NCBI GenBank assembly: GCA_049965815.1
Contig: JBMFVV010000004.1
Location: 22,505-86,504 of the forward strand
DNA from: GCA-001856825 sp049965815
GTDB taxonomy: Archaea > Thermoplasmatota > Thermoplasmata > Thermoplasmatales > GCA-001856825
Length of the DNA stretch: 64,000 bases
Direction of reading: 5' to 3'
Below are positions 43,516 to 52,646 of the stretch, one piece after another; the first letter of the stretch is position 1, and every line of letters begins with the position of its first letter. The translations under genes and the position numbers were made by a program. The notes under the pieces are model-generated. The model saw nothing but the letters and a program-made list of their open reading frames with translations, did no database searches and had not been told where the DNA came from.

Positions 43516-44268
43516 TTATCCGAAGTAACCCAGATCCTCTTTCCTTTCCTCTTGTGGAGGTGTCTCAATCATTCTGTTTGTAATGTCTTCTATTTCTTTA
43601 ATTCTCTCGTCTAGTGCTGACGTGTCAGTTCCTAGCTTCAAGTAATCAACCAGCACCTTTGTGACCTGCTTTGCAGATTTGGGGTCAGTGAAATATCCGG
43701 ATGTCTCTCCCATCAAACAAATTCCCGGGAGTTCAAAAAGCTCCATTCCTATCCCTAGGAACAATCCTGCTCCTCCCACTATGCCTCCCCCTGGTTCGTT
43801 CTTTGAAAATATTACACCCAATTTTTCTACTGCGTCCCTGAATTCCTTAGAAGTATATGCACCGAGAACTCTCGGGATTTCCATCAGTTTTCCAATCTGA
43901 TAACCACCGAGCGTGATGATCTGTTTGACATCAAGTTTCTTCCCAAGTTCAAGAACTTTGTAACATATTTCGTACTGCCCCTGAGAAGTTAATCCTTGAA
44001 AATCTCCCGTGAAGAATATCAGATCACCCTCCTTCCTCTTTTTGTAATAAAGCTCGTTTCTTACAAGTCTTGCAAACGCATCCTCATTCATTAGGACTTG
44101 GGGCGGGAGATGCTGAGAAAAGACATCTGCAAGTTTCTTAGCTTTTAAGCTCTCAATTAGGAAGTCAGCAGTTATTTTACCAACATTACCTATTCCGGGC
44201 AACCCTACTATCAACACCGAATTTTTCAATTTTACATCTTCTACTAATCTAACTATCACGCTTTCCAT
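43516..44268 (-). CDS. PAC2-family proteasome assembly chaperone homologue
   Basis: 250 residues from ATG 44268, behind ggagtga; an ATG 18 bases upstream overlaps nop10 and is less likely. VLIVGLPGIGNVGKITADFL, ITLGGYQIGK and GGGIVGGAGLFLGIGMELFE are features of the archaeal PAC2/COG2047 family, related to eukaryotic proteasome assembly chaperone 2. Last gene of the eL42-eS27-aIF2alpha-nop10 operon, a widely conserved archaeal order. Confidence 0.88.
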   Translation of the reverse strand: MESVIVRLVEDVKLKNSVLIVGLPGIGNVGKITADFLIESLKAKKLADVFSQHLPPQVLMNEDAFARLVRNELYYKKRKEGDLIFFTGDFQGLTSQGQYEICYKVLELGKKLDVKQIITLGGYQIGKLMEIPRVLGAYTSKEFRDAVEKLGVIFSKNEPGGGIVGGAGLFLGIGMELFELPGICLMGETSGYFTDPKSAKQVTKVLVDYLKLGTDTSALDERIKEIEDITNRMIETPPQEERKEDLGYFG

Positions 44269-44272
44269 TTTT

Positions 44273-44434
44273 TCACTCCTTTCCATATAACATCTTCATT
44301 CTATACTTTCCATACCTGTCCTGTGGGGAAAACCTTGGTGGTATTGTCGAGATTGTTGGAGAACCACACTTAGGACACTTGTTCTCCATGGTGTAAGTAC
44401 CGCAAACCGTGCATTTGAAGATTAAAGTCCTCAC
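44273..44434 (-). CDS. nop10: H/ACA RNP protein Nop10
   Basis: 53 residues. A zinc ribbon (C8xxC11 and C20xxC23: FKCTVCGTYT, NKCPKCGSPT) is followed by the conserved linker and helix PPRFSPQDRYGKYRMKMLYG. It binds Cbf5 in the pseudouridylation complex. The GTG start overlaps the aIF2alpha stop (GTGA), and the stop lies 4 bases before the PAC2 start. Too short for common ORF cut-offs. Confidence 0.93.
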   Translation of the reverse strand: MRTLIFKCTVCGTYTMENKCPKCGSPTISTIPPRFSPQDRYGKYRMKMLYGKE

Positions 44435-45186
44435 TCTTTCACTGGTCCTTCCCCTACCCCTCCGTGCTTCTTGAGGTAGGATATTATTTCATCGCAGCTC
44501 TTCTTCATATTCTCTTCAGCAATCTTTATGTCATCAGCCTGAGAGATTATTCTGTATTGTGGTGCTCCGAGATAAGTGATTGATATCCCATCTTTCTCCC
44601 CCTCTTGAAGCGCTTTCTTGATGATCTCTATACCATCTCCGGAGTTATGTTTCAGCTTTATTGTAGCTCTTACCTCTGCCACTGGTGGCTTCAGGTTATC
44701 CCTCGCATATCCAAGAATTATGGTAGCCCATTCCTTGTTACCCAGATCTGACAGGAACTGTTCCGGTTCGGCCGCCGCAAAATCTAGTGCATAGGCCAGA
44801 GAACCAAACTTCTCCTCAAGTTCTTCTGCTGCGTTCTTATCTATCTTTCCTGGGAATTGATTTGATAGGTTCTCAAGTATTTTCTCCGCTCTTTGCTCAT
44901 TCTTCCACTCTTTCAGTTTTTCTCTTCTCTGGTGGTCGTTGACCCTCCTGAGCGATATGTCGAACCTTCCTCTCGACGGATTGGCATCTAATACCTTACA
45001 GACTATCCTCTTTCCCTCTCTCACGTAATCCCTGATATACTTGATCCAGCCAGAAGAAACCTCTGTAATATGGATGAAACCCTCTTTTCCCTTGTATTCG
45101 TCTAAGCTACATACTACGCCAAAATCCCTAACGTCCTTTACGGTACATACGACGAGATCGCCAATCTCAGGGTCGCTCTTCTTCAT
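44431..45186 (-). CDS. Translation initiation factor aIF2 alpha subunit
   Basis: 251 residues. An N-terminal S1 domain (GDLVVCTVKDVRDFGVVCSL, KEGFIHITEVSSGWIKYIRD), a helical middle domain (KLKEWKNEQRAEKILENLS) and a C-terminal alpha-beta domain (EVRATIKLKHNSGDGIEIIK) match archaeal/eukaryotic eIF2-alpha. Part of the complex that brings initiator tRNA to the small subunit. Overlaps eS27 by 4 bases and nop10 by 4 bases. Confidence 0.94.
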   Translation of the reverse strand: MKKSDPEIGDLVVCTVKDVRDFGVVCSLDEYKGKEGFIHITEVSSGWIKYIRDYVREGKRIVCKVLDANPSRGRFDISLRRVNDHQRREKLKEWKNEQRAEKILENLSNQFPGKIDKNAAEELEEKFGSLAYALDFAAAEPEQFLSDLGNKEWATIILGYARDNLKPPVAEVRATIKLKHNSGDGIEIIKKALQEGEKDGISITYLGAPQYRIISQADDIKIAEENMKKSCDEIISYLKKHGGVGEGPVKE

Positions 45187-45371
45187 TTGAATTCTCCGAC
45201 AATCTGTCCGTTTACATCGTACTTGCCACCTGTCGGTCTGGCAAGGACGGTATTACACACGGGGCACTTAACCTCGGTCGATCCCCTCGCATAAGTAATC
45301 GTCTCTGTTCCACAATCAGGGCATTTAATCTTGATGAATGACTTGTCCATTCCCTTTATCTTGGTTCCCAT
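45183..45371 (-). CDS. rps27e: Ribosomal protein eS27
   Basis: 62 residues with a CxxC-x14-CxxC zinc finger (IKCPDCGTETITYARGS then VKCPVC). Typical archaeal eS27 between eL42 and aIF2alpha. ATG directly follows the eL42 TAG. Confidence 0.94.
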   Translation of the reverse strand: MGTKIKGMDKSFIKIKCPDCGTETITYARGSTEVKCPVCNTVLARPTGGKYDVNGQIVGEFK

Positions 45372-45668
45372 CTAAGCTTCAACCTCTATTAATTCAAACT
45401 TCTTTGCTCTCCAAGTTGGGGTATGGTAAGCCTTTTTGCATTCTAGGCATCTGTATCTTATATTGATCCTCTTAGTTGGTTTCTCCCTGCCCTCGTAAAC
45501 TGGCCTAGGGAAACCTCCATAACCAGAAGTTGCCCGCCTGAAGCGTCTCTGTCCTTTCCTGAGTTCACTGGCCTTTTTCTTCTTGACTCTCTCTATTTCC
45601 TGAAGAGTATGCTTCTTACAGTGAGGGCAATATCTCATAACCTTTCTAGGTAACTTCAATCTTATCAC
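45372..45668 (-). CDS. rpl44e: Ribosomal protein eL42
   Basis: 98 residues. RYCPHCKKHTLQEIERVKKK, RRATSGYGGFPRPVYEGREK and IRYRCLECKKAYHTPTWRAK identify eL42 (L44e), an E-site protein with two CxxC zinc pairs. First gene of the five-gene operon; a TATA-like ttatatattc lies about 30 bases upstream on the minus strand. Confidence 0.95.
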   Translation of the reverse strand: MIRLKLPRKVMRYCPHCKKHTLQEIERVKKKKASELRKGQRRFRRATSGYGGFPRPVYEGREKPTKRINIRYRCLECKKAYHTPTWRAKKFELIEVEA

Positions 45669-45823
45669 CGGTGTTGCAAAGGGAATTTGAAATGAATATA
45701 TAAGAATTTGTCAATGAAAATTAACGAAGTTTCTTGAGAGAGGGGAATCCTAGATTTAATTTGTGGTGATTTTTACTTCGCAGGTTCTCTGAGATCATTA
45801 GTTGGACAAAAATTATCAATCTG

Positions 45824-48800
45824 ATGAACATAAAGTTGTTCATGCTGGACGAAGTTCCTCAATCCTTTGACTCGCTGCAGATTGAAAAGGAAGTTGCAGA
45901 TTACTGGGAAAGATATGACATAATGCAGCAGTCATTCAAAATAAACGAGGGGAAGGCCAGATTTTCATTCGTTGAGGGCCCCCCAACCGCCAACGGCCCA
46001 CCACATATAGGGCACGCGGAAACTAGGGCCATGAAAGACTTATTTCTGAGATACAAGACAATGAAGGGGTTTTACATTTATCCAAGGATCGCAGGATGGG
46101 ACTGTCACGGACTTCCGGTTGAGATTGAGGTAGAGAAGAAACTGGGCATAAAGAACAAAGCAGAAATTGAGAAAATGGGGCTTTTAAAATTCAACCTGCT
46201 CTGCAAAGAAAGCGTATTCGAATACGTCAAGATATGGGAAATGGTATCAAAAAGACTAGGTTTCTGGGTAGACTACAACAATGCCTATGTTACAATGAAG
46301 GACGAATACATAGAAAGTGTCTGGTGGGCTCTGAAGGAGCTATATAAGAAGGGACTTCTGTTCAAGGATTTCAGGATCTCTCCCTACTGCCCTAGATGTG
46401 GAACCACCCTAAGCGCACATGAGGTTTCACAGGGCTACAAGGAAGTGGAAGATCTTTCAATTTACGTAAAGTTCAAGATAGAGGGAAAGGACGAGTACTT
46501 CTTGGTTTGGACTACAACTCCCTGGACATTGCCTGCTAACGAGTACTTAGCCGTCAACCCAAATTTCAATTACGTACTGGTCGACTACAAAGGGGAGAAA
46601 TTATGGGTAGTAGAAGAAAGAGCGAAGATTGTTCTCAAGAAATATGACGTACTTGAGACCAGAAAGGGGTCTTCATTTATAGGCACTAGGTATGAACAGC
46701 TAATTCCTTATCTGAAAGTGAGGACAGGACTGTATGTCGTAGGGGGAGATTTTGTTACAAAAGAGGACGGCTCAGGAATAGTCCACGCAGCGCCAGCTTT
46801 TGGTGCTGACGATTATGTGGTTCTCAAAAAAGAGAACGGTGAACTCTACGTCACTGTAGACGACACAGGTAAAATATCGCTGGATTCTCCGTGGAAAGGG
46901 ATGGATGTCCAGGCAGCAAGTGAGAAGATAATCGAATATCTGACGGAATCTGGAAAACTGCTAAAGATTGAAAAGACTTCTCACACCTACCCATTCTGCT
47001 GGAGGTGCGGTACTCGTCTTATATTCTATCCGGTCGAATCGTGGTATATAGGCGTATCCAAAGCTAAGGACAAGATTGTAGAATATAACAAGAGGATCAA
47101 CTGGAAACCTGAACACATAAGGGATGGCAGATTCGGAAACTTCTTGGAGGAAGGAAAGGACTGGGCACTCTCGCGAAACAGGTTCTGGGGAACACCACTG
47201 CCGGTCTGGACGTGCAAAAACAATCACGTTTTCGTGCCAGGAAGCAAGAAAGAGCTGATTGAAAATTCTATAAGCGTTCCAGAAAATTTTGAGCTGCACC
47301 GACCTATGATTGATGAGATTAAGGTCAAGTGCAAGGAATGCGGACTGGAAATGGTCAGGGAACCATTTCCGATAGACACGTGGTTTGACTCCGGGTCAGC
47401 TTTCTTCGCCCAATTTCACTATCCATTCGAAAATACCGAATTGTTCAATGTGAACAACCCTGTAGACTTCATAAGTGAAGCCATAGACCAGACGAGGGGA
47501 TGGTTCTATTCATTGCACGTTATCTCTTCACTGATATTTGATAGAAATGCATATAACAACGTAGTAGTCATGGAATTTGTCCTTAACTCCAAGGGAGAAA
47601 AGATGAGTAAGTCCAGGGGAGACCAGGTAGATCCCCTAGTAATAATGGACAGAATAGGGACAGATTCCCTAAGGTTGTTTTTCTTTCAGGGGCCCCCTTG
47701 GAAACCGAAGAGATTTTCTGAAGAAGTTGCACTGGAATTCTCAAGAAAGCTACTAGGAACAATTTACAATTCCTACCTGCTATTCTCCACAAACGCGAGA
47801 CTGGATAAATGGCTGCCGCGGGAGGAGAAAGTGGTCTCAGATCTTGACAAGTGGATGTTGAACAGAACGAACGAATGCGTGTCTTCCGTTACAAAGCACA
47901 TGAATGAATACGATCCCCATCTGGCACTCGAAGACATAAAGGATTTGGTGATGGACTTAAGTCAATGGTATCTCAGATTATCTAGGGACACTTTCTGGGG
48001 AGGTGAGATAACGGATGAAAAGAGGTCTTCTTACTATGTTACCTACACAGCCCTGACCAGCATACTCAAAATGCTTGGTCCATTTGCCCCGTATTTTTCT
48101 GACTACCTTTACATGAAAATGACGGGAGAGAAATCGGTCCACCTATCTACATTCCCAGAACCTGATAGTTACGACGCTTCCCTGATTGAAGAGATGAATA
48201 TGGTGAAGGATCTGGTTGAGTCCGGTCGAAGAATAAGACAGAAAAATGGGCTTATCCTCAGAAGACCTGTAAAAGAAATTGTAGTAACGGATGACAAGTA
48301 CACAGATATAGTGAAAAAATTCGGCTATCTCATTCAGAAGGAACTCAATACGAAGGGTATACTGATCGGTGACCTGAAGTCATTTATGAAATACAGTTTC
48401 TCCCTTAACAAAAAAGCCACTGGAAAGATATTCGGAAAAGATCTTACAGCTGCAGAGAGGGAGTTTGAATCTGAAGAAAAACAGAAGGAATTTATAAAAT
48501 CAGGACACACTACCATAATGGGTAAAACGATAACAGAGAAAGAAGTGGATAGAAAGGAAATCTTGGATGAAAAATATGTATCAGATGATATCTCGAACAA
48601 CAAGATTCTCATATTCAAGGAATTCGACAAAGCCCTGTATCTTGAAGGACTAGCAAGGGAAATGATCAGAAGGATCCAGAGCATGAGAAAGGATGCCAAT
48701 CTGAATTATACCGACAGGATATACCTGCATGTCGACGGAGATGAAGCACTGATGGAAGCGTTTTCTTCATTCAGGGAGTATATCCTTTCGAGTACGCAGG

Positions 48801-48892
48801 CTGAAGAAACCGCAACGGTAAATGGGTCTAAAAAGAAATGGGACATATCCGGTCTCGAACTGAACGTGAGCTTAGAAAAGATACCGGTCTAG
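45824..48892 (+). CDS. ileS: Isoleucyl-tRNA synthetase
   Basis: 1022 residues, class I synthetase. HIGH at 61-64 (GPPHIGHAE), KMSKS at 593-597 (KMSKSRGDQ), a CP1 editing domain between (GWDCHGLPVE, FVWTTTPWTLPAN region, GTGIVH-equivalent DGSGIVHAAPAFG) and zinc-type cysteine pairs (YCPRCGTTLS, FCWRCGTRL). Archaeal/eukaryotic-type anticodon domain. The start is ATG 45824 or 45842 (MLDEVPQSFD). No T-box leader is seen. Divergent from eL42. Confidence 0.95.
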   Translation: MNIKLFMLDEVPQSFDSLQIEKEVADYWERYDIMQQSFKINEGKARFSFVEGPPTANGPPHIGHAETRAMKDLFLRYKTMKGFYIYPRIAGWDCHGLPVEIEVEKKLGIKNKAEIEKMGLLKFNLLCKESVFEYVKIWEMVSKRLGFWVDYNNAYVTMKDEYIESVWWALKELYKKGLLFKDFRISPYCPRCGTTLSAHEVSQGYKEVEDLSIYVKFKIEGKDEYFLVWTTTPWTLPANEYLAVNPNFNYVLVDYKGEKLWVVEERAKIVLKKYDVLETRKGSSFIGTRYEQLIPYLKVRTGLYVVGGDFVTKEDGSGIVHAAPAFGADDYVVLKKENGELYVTVDDTGKISLDSPWKGMDVQAASEKIIEYLTESGKLLKIEKTSHTYPFCWRCGTRLIFYPVESWYIGVSKAKDKIVEYNKRINWKPEHIRDGRFGNFLEEGKDWALSRNRFWGTPLPVWTCKNNHVFVPGSKKELIENSISVPENFELHRPMIDEIKVKCKECGLEMVREPFPIDTWFDSGSAFFAQFHYPFENTELFNVNNPVDFISEAIDQTRGWFYSLHVISSLIFDRNAYNNVVVMEFVLNSKGEKMSKSRGDQVDPLVIMDRIGTDSLRLFFFQGPPWKPKRFSEEVALEFSRKLLGTIYNSYLLFSTNARLDKWLPREEKVVSDLDKWMLNRTNECVSSVTKHMNEYDPHLALEDIKDLVMDLSQWYLRLSRDTFWGGEITDEKRSSYYVTYTALTSILKMLGPFAPYFSDYLYMKMTGEKSVHLSTFPEPDSYDASLIEEMNMVKDLVESGRRIRQKNGLILRRPVKEIVVTDDKYTDIVKKFGYLIQKELNTKGILIGDLKSFMKYSFSLNKKATGKIFGKDLTAAEREFESEEKQKEFIKSGHTTIMGKTITEKEVDRKEILDEKYVSDDISNNKILIFKEFDKALYLEGLAREMIRRIQSMRKDANLNYTDRIYLHVDGDEALMEAFSSFREYILSSTQAEETATVNGSKKKWDISGLELNVSLEKIPV

Positions 48893-48941
48893 GAAACTAC
48901 AGTCTGACACAAATGTTAATTTCATTATTATTAGTTGAATA

Positions 48942-48976
48942 AGGGTTGCTACCCTATATGTACCAATTTTTTAGGC
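48942..48976 (+). terminator. Hairpin plus T6 after ileS
   Basis: AGGGT-tgct-ACCCT (48942-48955) is followed 13 bases later by T6, 50 bases after the ileS stop. Resembles a stem-loop terminator, though the T-tract alone may be what counts in archaea. Confidence 0.4.
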
Positions 48977-49106
48977 TGTAAATATACTACCTGTAATGAA
49001 TATGGAGGAACAAGTAGATTTACGATAATAACGAAAACTGTAGGGAATTTAGGTCACTGAGTTCCGAAAATGATTCAATATCCATTCCTACATATTCAGT
49101 GCGTTC

Positions 49107-50084
49107 TCACTTTGTTGGTACAGCAAGCACTTCTTCACCAATCCTGACTACCCTGACCTTGTCTGATTTACCAGAGTAAACTACAGCTCTCTCAGTGAAG
49201 TCGAATGGATCCAGTATGTAAGCGGTATCTCCCTGTCTGTATAATACATCAGCCTCTCTGACGTCACTTTCGTCTCTGAAAACCTTGTAATCTTCAAGGT
49301 CCTGGAATTTGGTCTTTTGCATTGATTTGCCATTGAATTTCAGCAGTGTGACAATATCCCCTTTAATAGACTTCACCAAGAACAGATTATCGTCGATACC
49401 AAGTATATCAGATTTCTGAAAGTCGGGAATCCTTATTGAAACAGTTATTCTGTAAAGTTCAGTCCCCTTCTTCATTCCAACAAGGTGTGATGTTTCCTTG
49501 AAAGTTCCACCGAATCTGTCAATAACCTTTCTCGCTATAGCTCTGGAGTACTGTTTGTCGGAAAGGTATAAATCGTATCCTTCCTTGATTCTATCCATTT
49601 TTGTTAAAAACACGTCCCTGGAGGGGGCCTCTTCTACGAGTCTAACCAGGTATTCAAGTATGGAATCGAGTCTTTCTCCCTTTTCTCCCCTGAGCTGAAT
49701 GATCGCTTCGTAGTAGTTTCCAAGCTTCTTGGTGCACACCGGGCAAGTGGAAAGTGATGTCTGCAAGAAGAATTGTCCATCCTTAGGTTCACCATTTTGG
49801 GTTGAAATTCCACTGAACGTAATCTTTCTGTTATATTCATCACCAGAGGCATTGAATGTTGTGTCCTTTAGATTGAAGACATTCTTCAGGATGGAAGTTA
49901 TAATTTCTTCTTCACTTACTGATTTGTCATTCCAGTTCCCAAAGAAAATTGAACCACAGTTTGGGCATTTTTTAATTTTAATTGATTTAACAAAGCCATC
50001 AGTAGTGGTTTTCTTTCTACAATCTTCGCAAATGATAGTGGACCTATCAACATCCTTTCCACATACTATGCACTTCGTGGTCAC
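49107..50084 (-). CDS. NMD3 family ribosome biogenesis protein
   Basis: 325 residues. The N-terminal zinc-finger pairs CIVCGKDVD, CEDC, CPNCGSIFFGNW and later CPVCTKKLG are the Cys pattern of archaeal NMD3, followed by a beta-rich region. Eukaryotic NMD3 escorts 60S subunits from the nucleus; the archaeal form is thought to act in late large-subunit assembly. A small Cys-rich gene precedes it by 20 bases. Confidence 0.88.
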   Translation of the reverse strand: MTTKCIVCGKDVDRSTIICEDCRKKTTTDGFVKSIKIKKCPNCGSIFFGNWNDKSVSEEEIITSILKNVFNLKDTTFNASGDEYNRKITFSGISTQNGEPKDGQFFLQTSLSTCPVCTKKLGNYYEAIIQLRGEKGERLDSILEYLVRLVEEAPSRDVFLTKMDRIKEGYDLYLSDKQYSRAIARKVIDRFGGTFKETSHLVGMKKGTELYRITVSIRIPDFQKSDILGIDDNLFLVKSIKGDIVTLLKFNGKSMQKTKFQDLEDYKVFRDESDVREADVLYRQGDTAYILDPFDFTERAVVYSGKSDKVRVVRIGEEVLAVPTK

Positions 50085-50104
50085 TGATTGTTACCTGGGT
50101 AAAA

Positions 50105-50353
50105 TTATTTTGTCTTGTCTACAACCTTAGGAATCTCATTTGGTGATTCAAAATATTCTCTGAAGAAAACGCAGTTGTCTTTGCCCTTGCATGCAAGAAG
50201 GTTCAATTTGGAGCATCCGTGAGAATCCAGATATACACACTCATTCTCCAGGGCATTGAAGTGCCCCCAAACATCGCATTCTTCTTGAATGCATTTGTAG
50301 CCCGGATATTTAAAATGACAGACACCTTTCAGGTCTGAGAAGACACACCGCAC
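50105..50353 (-). CDS. Small Cys-rich protein upstream of nmd3, function unknown
   Basis: 82 residues with eight cysteines (C3, C12, C21, C26, C39, C47, C55, C61), no membrane segment, and a charged tail. Spacing suggests one or two metal sites or an Fe-S cluster rather than secreted disulfides, as no signal peptide is present. It is co-directional with and 20 bases from nmd3, so probably co-transcribed. Not recognised. Confidence 0.65.
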   Translation of the reverse strand: MRCVFSDLKGVCHFKYPGYKCIQEECDVWGHFNALENECVYLDSHGCSKLNLLACKGKDNCVFFREYFESPNEIPKVVDKTK

Positions 50354-50478
50354 ATAAGATAATCGGTAGCTTGAATAAAAATTATATCAGATAAATTAGA
50401 CTACATTGAAGAAGGCCTACAAGTCATTTCACTCAATTCTCTAGCGAGTGGCAGGTGGAATCTACAACTGCTTTTACC

Positions 50479-51765
50479 TTATGGCCTCAACCTTCTCATA
50501 GTCCTTGGAAATGGAATGACCTTATTTATGTGGTCCATCCCCGTCAACCAGGTCAGGAGTCTGTCAACTCCAAGACCAAATCCAGAATGCGGTACACTTC
50601 CATAGCTCCGCAAGTCCACGTACCACTGGTAGTCCTCGGGGTTAAGGTTTTCTTCCTTCATCCTGCCTATCAACTCTTCCTTCTTCCACGTCCTTTCTCC
50701 GCCCCCAATGACCTCTCCGTAACCTTCGGGCGCTAGCAGGTCGTGGTTCAGAACATGAGTTGGATCATTTGGGTCAGGCCTGTGGTAGAACGGTTTCAGC
50801 TGGGTGGGGAAGTTATATACAAATATAGGCTTATCAAAATCCTCCGTTATCGCTCTTTCTTCCTTCTCTCCCAGATCAGTCGCATCGCTTAATTGCAGTC
50901 CCTTCCCCTTTCCTATTTCTATCACTTTCTCATACGTGAACCTATAAAACGGCTTCTCTACAGATTTCAGTTTTGTGACATCTCTCTTGACTATATCGAG
51001 TTCTTCCCTGTTGGCTTCAAGGAGATGACGTGTTATGTAAATGACCATTTCCTCCTCTAGATCCATCATCTGTTGATTTCCAATCCAGGCAGCCTCTGCC
51101 TCATAATGGGTAAATTCAGTAACATGCCTTCTCGTTCTTGACTTTTCAGCCCTGAACGACGGGGATATGGTGTATACGTTCTCGAGTGAATACATAAATG
51201 CTTCAAGATAGAACTGTGAAGACTGTGTGAGATAGGCCTTCTCACCGAAGTATGGTACCTCAAAGAGTGTTGAACCGCCCTCTACCATCCCTCCAACAAA
51301 CATCGGAGGTTGTACTTCATGGTACCCTCTTTCTTTCATAAAACTCCTTATTGAATCAAGGACAGTTTCTCTCATCTTCAGTATTGCAGTCATCTCTCTG
51401 CTCCTCAACCATAAATGCCTGATATCAAGCAGAAATTCATCGCTCTTGTCCTTGGTTATAGGGAAATTCTCAGCAATCTGATAAATCTTGACCTTTGTTG
51501 CGTGTATCTCGTATCCCGTGACTGCCTTCTGCTCCTTAAAACACACTCCTTCGACTTCAACTGAACTTTCTATGGTAGCCTTCTTGGTCATATCAAATTC
51601 TTCAGGAGCAACGACTCCTTTCTCTATCACAACTTGAACGATTCCAGTTGAATCTCTGATTACCATGAATATTAGCTTGCCAGATTCCCTGGATCTATAG
51701 ACCCATCCTCTCGTGTCAACTTTAAGACCCACGCGATCATCGTTCAGAATATCGCTTATGTGCAT
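50479..51765 (-). CDS. asnS: Asparaginyl-tRNA synthetase
   Basis: 428 residues, class IIb. An N-terminal OB-fold anticodon domain (GWVYRSRESGKLIFMVIRDS) is followed by motif 2 (FRAEKSRTRRHVTEFTHYEA) and motif 3 (SGFGLGVDRLLTWLTG). AYLTQSSQFYLEA and SYGSVPHSGFGLG follow the AsnRS rather than the archaeal AspRS pattern. AspRS-like misassignment is the main alternative. Single-gene unit. Confidence 0.87.
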   Translation of the reverse strand: MHISDILNDDRVGLKVDTRGWVYRSRESGKLIFMVIRDSTGIVQVVIEKGVVAPEEFDMTKKATIESSVEVEGVCFKEQKAVTGYEIHATKVKIYQIAENFPITKDKSDEFLLDIRHLWLRSREMTAILKMRETVLDSIRSFMKERGYHEVQPPMFVGGMVEGGSTLFEVPYFGEKAYLTQSSQFYLEAFMYSLENVYTISPSFRAEKSRTRRHVTEFTHYEAEAAWIGNQQMMDLEEEMVIYITRHLLEANREELDIVKRDVTKLKSVEKPFYRFTYEKVIEIGKGKGLQLSDATDLGEKEERAITEDFDKPIFVYNFPTQLKPFYHRPDPNDPTHVLNHDLLAPEGYGEVIGGGERTWKKEELIGRMKEENLNPEDYQWYVDLRSYGSVPHSGFGLGVDRLLTWLTGMDHINKVIPFPRTMRRLRP

Positions 51766-51860
51766 ACTGACCTCAATTTATCTCTCTATATATACTGTAT
51801 TTCATCGAATGTAGTGAGACAGATTTCGCTGAAATCATCTAAAATTATATTCATCCTTGC

Positions 51861-52646
51861 CTATTTGGCAGTAAGTATTCCAAAAGTTTCTTTGAACTTC
51901 GGAACTGTTTCGTGTCTATAAAGTTCTTCTGGAGTTACCCAATAATAGGCAGAATTTTCTTCATTTAGCTTTACCTTGTCCGTTTTCGATTCCATAAGCA
52001 TGGGTGTGATAATGTAGAGGATATCGCCGCTTCTGACATAAATATCCTTTCCAATCTTCTTGAGCACTGCTTCTTGAATGGCACACTCTTCCATCATTTC
52101 TCTTCTCCCAGTCTGCTCAGGTGTCTCTCCTTTCTCAATATAACCAGAAACTCCACTGTATTGTCCCGGGAAAGACGTCGCATCTTCTGATCTCTTCAGG
52201 AGAAGGATTTTTCCTAAGTGCATGAGATAGACTGTCGTCACTTTCTTCTCCTTAATTCCCTGTATCAGGACTTCTCCTGTGCTACCGTTGATGGAAATTT
52301 TATCTCCTGACGAAAAAATGTCTAAGGGAATCATATCTACCATGGGAATTTCAGAAATAATGGCTCCAGTAACTACCATTTGTTCCGCTGACTCATTTAT
52401 AAGCCCAACAGGAGCTATGTTCTTGCTTTTGAGTTCGAGAAAAGTGTAAGACCCCACTGTCGACCCTCTTCCCCCTTTGAATGCCAGTATCTTCCCAGTA
52501 ATGTTTACATTTTCACAGGGCCCACTCGTGATCAGTCCTTCTCTACTGATCTCTCCAAGTGGTGATATGAACTGATCGCAGACGACTACGCTTGATGTCG
52601 CTTCTCCTGGGGAAAGACCTCTGCCTTTAATCACGCTATCACCCAC
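51861..52646 (-). CDS. DUF126 swivel subunit of aconitase-X fused to a Nudix hydrolase domain
   Basis: 261 residues. Residues 1-131 are the AcnX small (swivel) subunit, DUF126: KGRGLSPGEATSSVVVCDQ and FKGGRGSTVGSYTFLEL with the conserved GRGSTVGS loop. Residues 135-261 are a Nudix domain with the box G168-x5-E174-x7-R182-E-x2-E186-E187; the usual box glycine is A189. The large AcnX subunit overlaps it by 16 bases. AcnX pairs are phosphomevalonate dehydratase in most archaea. The added Nudix domain should hydrolyse a nucleoside or isoprenoid diphosphate-like bond; the substrate is not known. No frameshift is needed to form the fusion. Confidence 0.8.
   Translation of the reverse strand: MGDSVIKGRGLSPGEATSSVVVCDQFISPLGEISREGLITSGPCENVNITGKILAFKGGRGSTVGSYTFLELKSKNIAPVGLINESAEQMVVTGAIISEIPMVDMIPLDIFSSGDKISINGSTGEVLIQGIKEKKVTTVYLMHLGKILLLKRSEDATSFPGQYSGVSGYIEKGETPEQTGRREMMEECAIQEAVLKKIGKDIYVRSGDILYIITPMLMESKTDKVKLNEENSAYYWVTPEELYRHETVPKFKETFGILTAK

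Noticed and set aside
45669..45823. T-box leader before ileS
   Set aside because: No T-box sequence or specifier-loop structure; T-boxes are bacterial.
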